A stretch of 64,000 bases of DNA from Streptococcus thalassemiae. Lineage in GTDB: Bacteria; Bacillota; Bacilli; Lactobacillales; Streptococcaceae. This document shows, one piece after another, positions 63,376 through 64,000 of this stretch. Every line of letters begins with the position of its first letter. Within the stretch, counting starts at the first letter, position 1. Where the stretch lies: NCBI RefSeq assembly GCF_903645285.1, contig NZ_CAHJXN010000002.1, positions 1-64,000 of the forward strand. The letters are read 5' to 3'. The translations under genes and the position numbers were made by a program. The notes below the pieces were generated by a model, which was given only the letters and a program-made list of their open reading frames with translations, had not been told where the DNA came from and searched no databases.

Positions 63376-64000
63376 TTATTTCTCAGTAAACTCTCCGTCT
63401 ACGACGTCATCGCCTGCGTTTCCTGTTGCTTGTGCACCTTCTGCTCCTGCTTGAGCTTGTTGGGCTGCTGCGGCTTGTTCGTAGAGTTTAACAGCAAGTC
63501 CTTGAGCTTTTTCGTTCAATGCTTCAAGTTTTGCTTTCATGTCGTCCAAGTTGTTGTCTTCTTGAGCTTTTTTAAGGTCATCAAGGGCAGCTTGGGCAGC
63601 GTCACGTTCTGCGTCGAAGCCTTTGCCTTCAGTTTCCTTGATTGTCTTTTCAGTCGCAAAGATTGCTTGGTCTACTTCATTACGAAGGTCAACTTCTTCT
63701 TTACGTTTCTTATCTGCTTCAGCGTTTGCTTCTGCATCTTTCATCATGCGGTCGATTTCTTCGTCAGTCAAACCTGAGTTCGATTGGATCACAATAGTTT
63801 GTTCTTTTTGAGTTCCAAGATCTTTAGCCTTAACAGACACGATACCGTTCTTGTCGATGTCAAATGTTACTTCAATTTGAGGAATACCACGAGGTGCAGC
63901 TGGGATATCTGTCAATTGGAAGCGTCCAAGAGTCTTGTTATCTGCTGCCATTGGGCGTTCACCTTGAAGAACGTGGATATCAACGGCTGGTTGGTTGTCT
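63376..64000 (-). CDS. dnaK: chaperone DnaK, C-terminal part
   Basis: The 5' part lies beyond the right edge; 207 codons are visible. They cover the end of the substrate-binding beta domain ([51 protein letters not shown]) and the helical lid ([35 protein letters not shown]), with an Ala/Gln/Gly-rich linker and the acidic end [11 protein letters not shown]. Hsp70 chaperone, working with DnaJ upstream on the map. Typical Gram-positive DnaK end. Confidence 0.96.
   Translation of the reverse strand, partial: DNQPAVDIHVLQGERPMAADNKTLGRFQLTDIPAAPRGIPQIEVTFDIDKNGIVSVKAKDLGTQKEQTIVIQSNSGLTDEEIDRMMKDAEANAEADKKRKEEVDLRNEVDQAIFATEKTIKETEGKGFDAERDAAQAALDDLKKAQEDNNLDDMKAKLEALNEKAQGLAVKLYEQAAAAQQAQAGAEGAQATGNAGDDVVDGEFTEK

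Noticed and set aside
61121..64000. CIRCE operator for dnaJ
   Set aside because: No TTAGCACTC-N9-GAGTGCTAA inverted repeat is seen; any CIRCE site would be upstream of hrcA/grpE outside the window.

Overview
The window looks like the chromosome of a Mitis-group Streptococcus: S. mitis, or something very close to S. pneumoniae. The housekeeping blocks read almost like pneumococcus (pnp-cysE-cysS, metE-metF, pheS-pheT, valS, rimP-nusA-ylxR-ylxQ-infB-rbfA, ccrZ-trmB, a blp bacteriocin locus, ecsAB, dnaJ/dnaK). Four BOX elements, a repeat typical of pneumococcus and its relatives, are present. The accessory genes differ from the common pneumococcal layout: a giant YSIRK surface protein, a broken primase-helicase gene and a two-gene cassette beside valS. 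Base composition is AT-rich and almost all genes lie on the minus strand.

Layout. 1-9366: 5' part of a giant cell-wall adhesin that runs off the left edge. 9776-10675: Rpn-type nuclease, then BOX 1 and a gene-free stretch. 11483-17918: operon pnp, cysE, tandem-GNAT protein, cysS, mrnC, PucR-like regulator. 18369-21586: metE-metF behind a MET box. 21860-22839: a debris zone with a hairpin repeat, a frameshifted antitoxin and an IS30 remnant. 22994-23995: membrane-anchored EEP-fold enzyme. 24217-28518: pheS-GNAT-pheT under a Phe T-box. 28621-32444: decayed TOTE-type primase-helicase and a DUF3883 nuclease-like gene. 32524-39220: valS, a RhuM plus HhH-protein cassette, a chimeric valS/GNAT remnant, a P-loop gene and a GNAT gene under a Val T-box. 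39234-42784: small HhH protein, DUF1912, DUF438, DUF1858 and an EcsC-like mini-operon. 42934-48875: rimP to rbfA translation/transcription operon. 48913-50339: ccrZ-trmB. 50421-51977: nested IS30-family element. 52044-58123: reduced blp locus with immunity-type membrane proteins, BlpH, BlpR and BlpT, but no pheromone, exporter or bacteriocin genes. 58184-60736: ecsAB, HIT protein, small membrane protein. 61121-64000: dnaJ, a DJ-1-like protein and the 3' part of dnaK.

Points of special interest: (i) two families of structured intergenic repeats, three copies each, whose helices vary in a compensatory way; (ii) a primase-helicase gene inactivated by two in-frame stops and a BOX insertion; (iii) a Val T-box separated from valS by an inserted cassette, with a decayed valS 5' copy at the junction; (iv) a blp locus that keeps sensing and immunity genes but lacks its signal, with two matching direct-repeat promoter sites.

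All family assignments come from reading motifs and remembered family features; no search was run.
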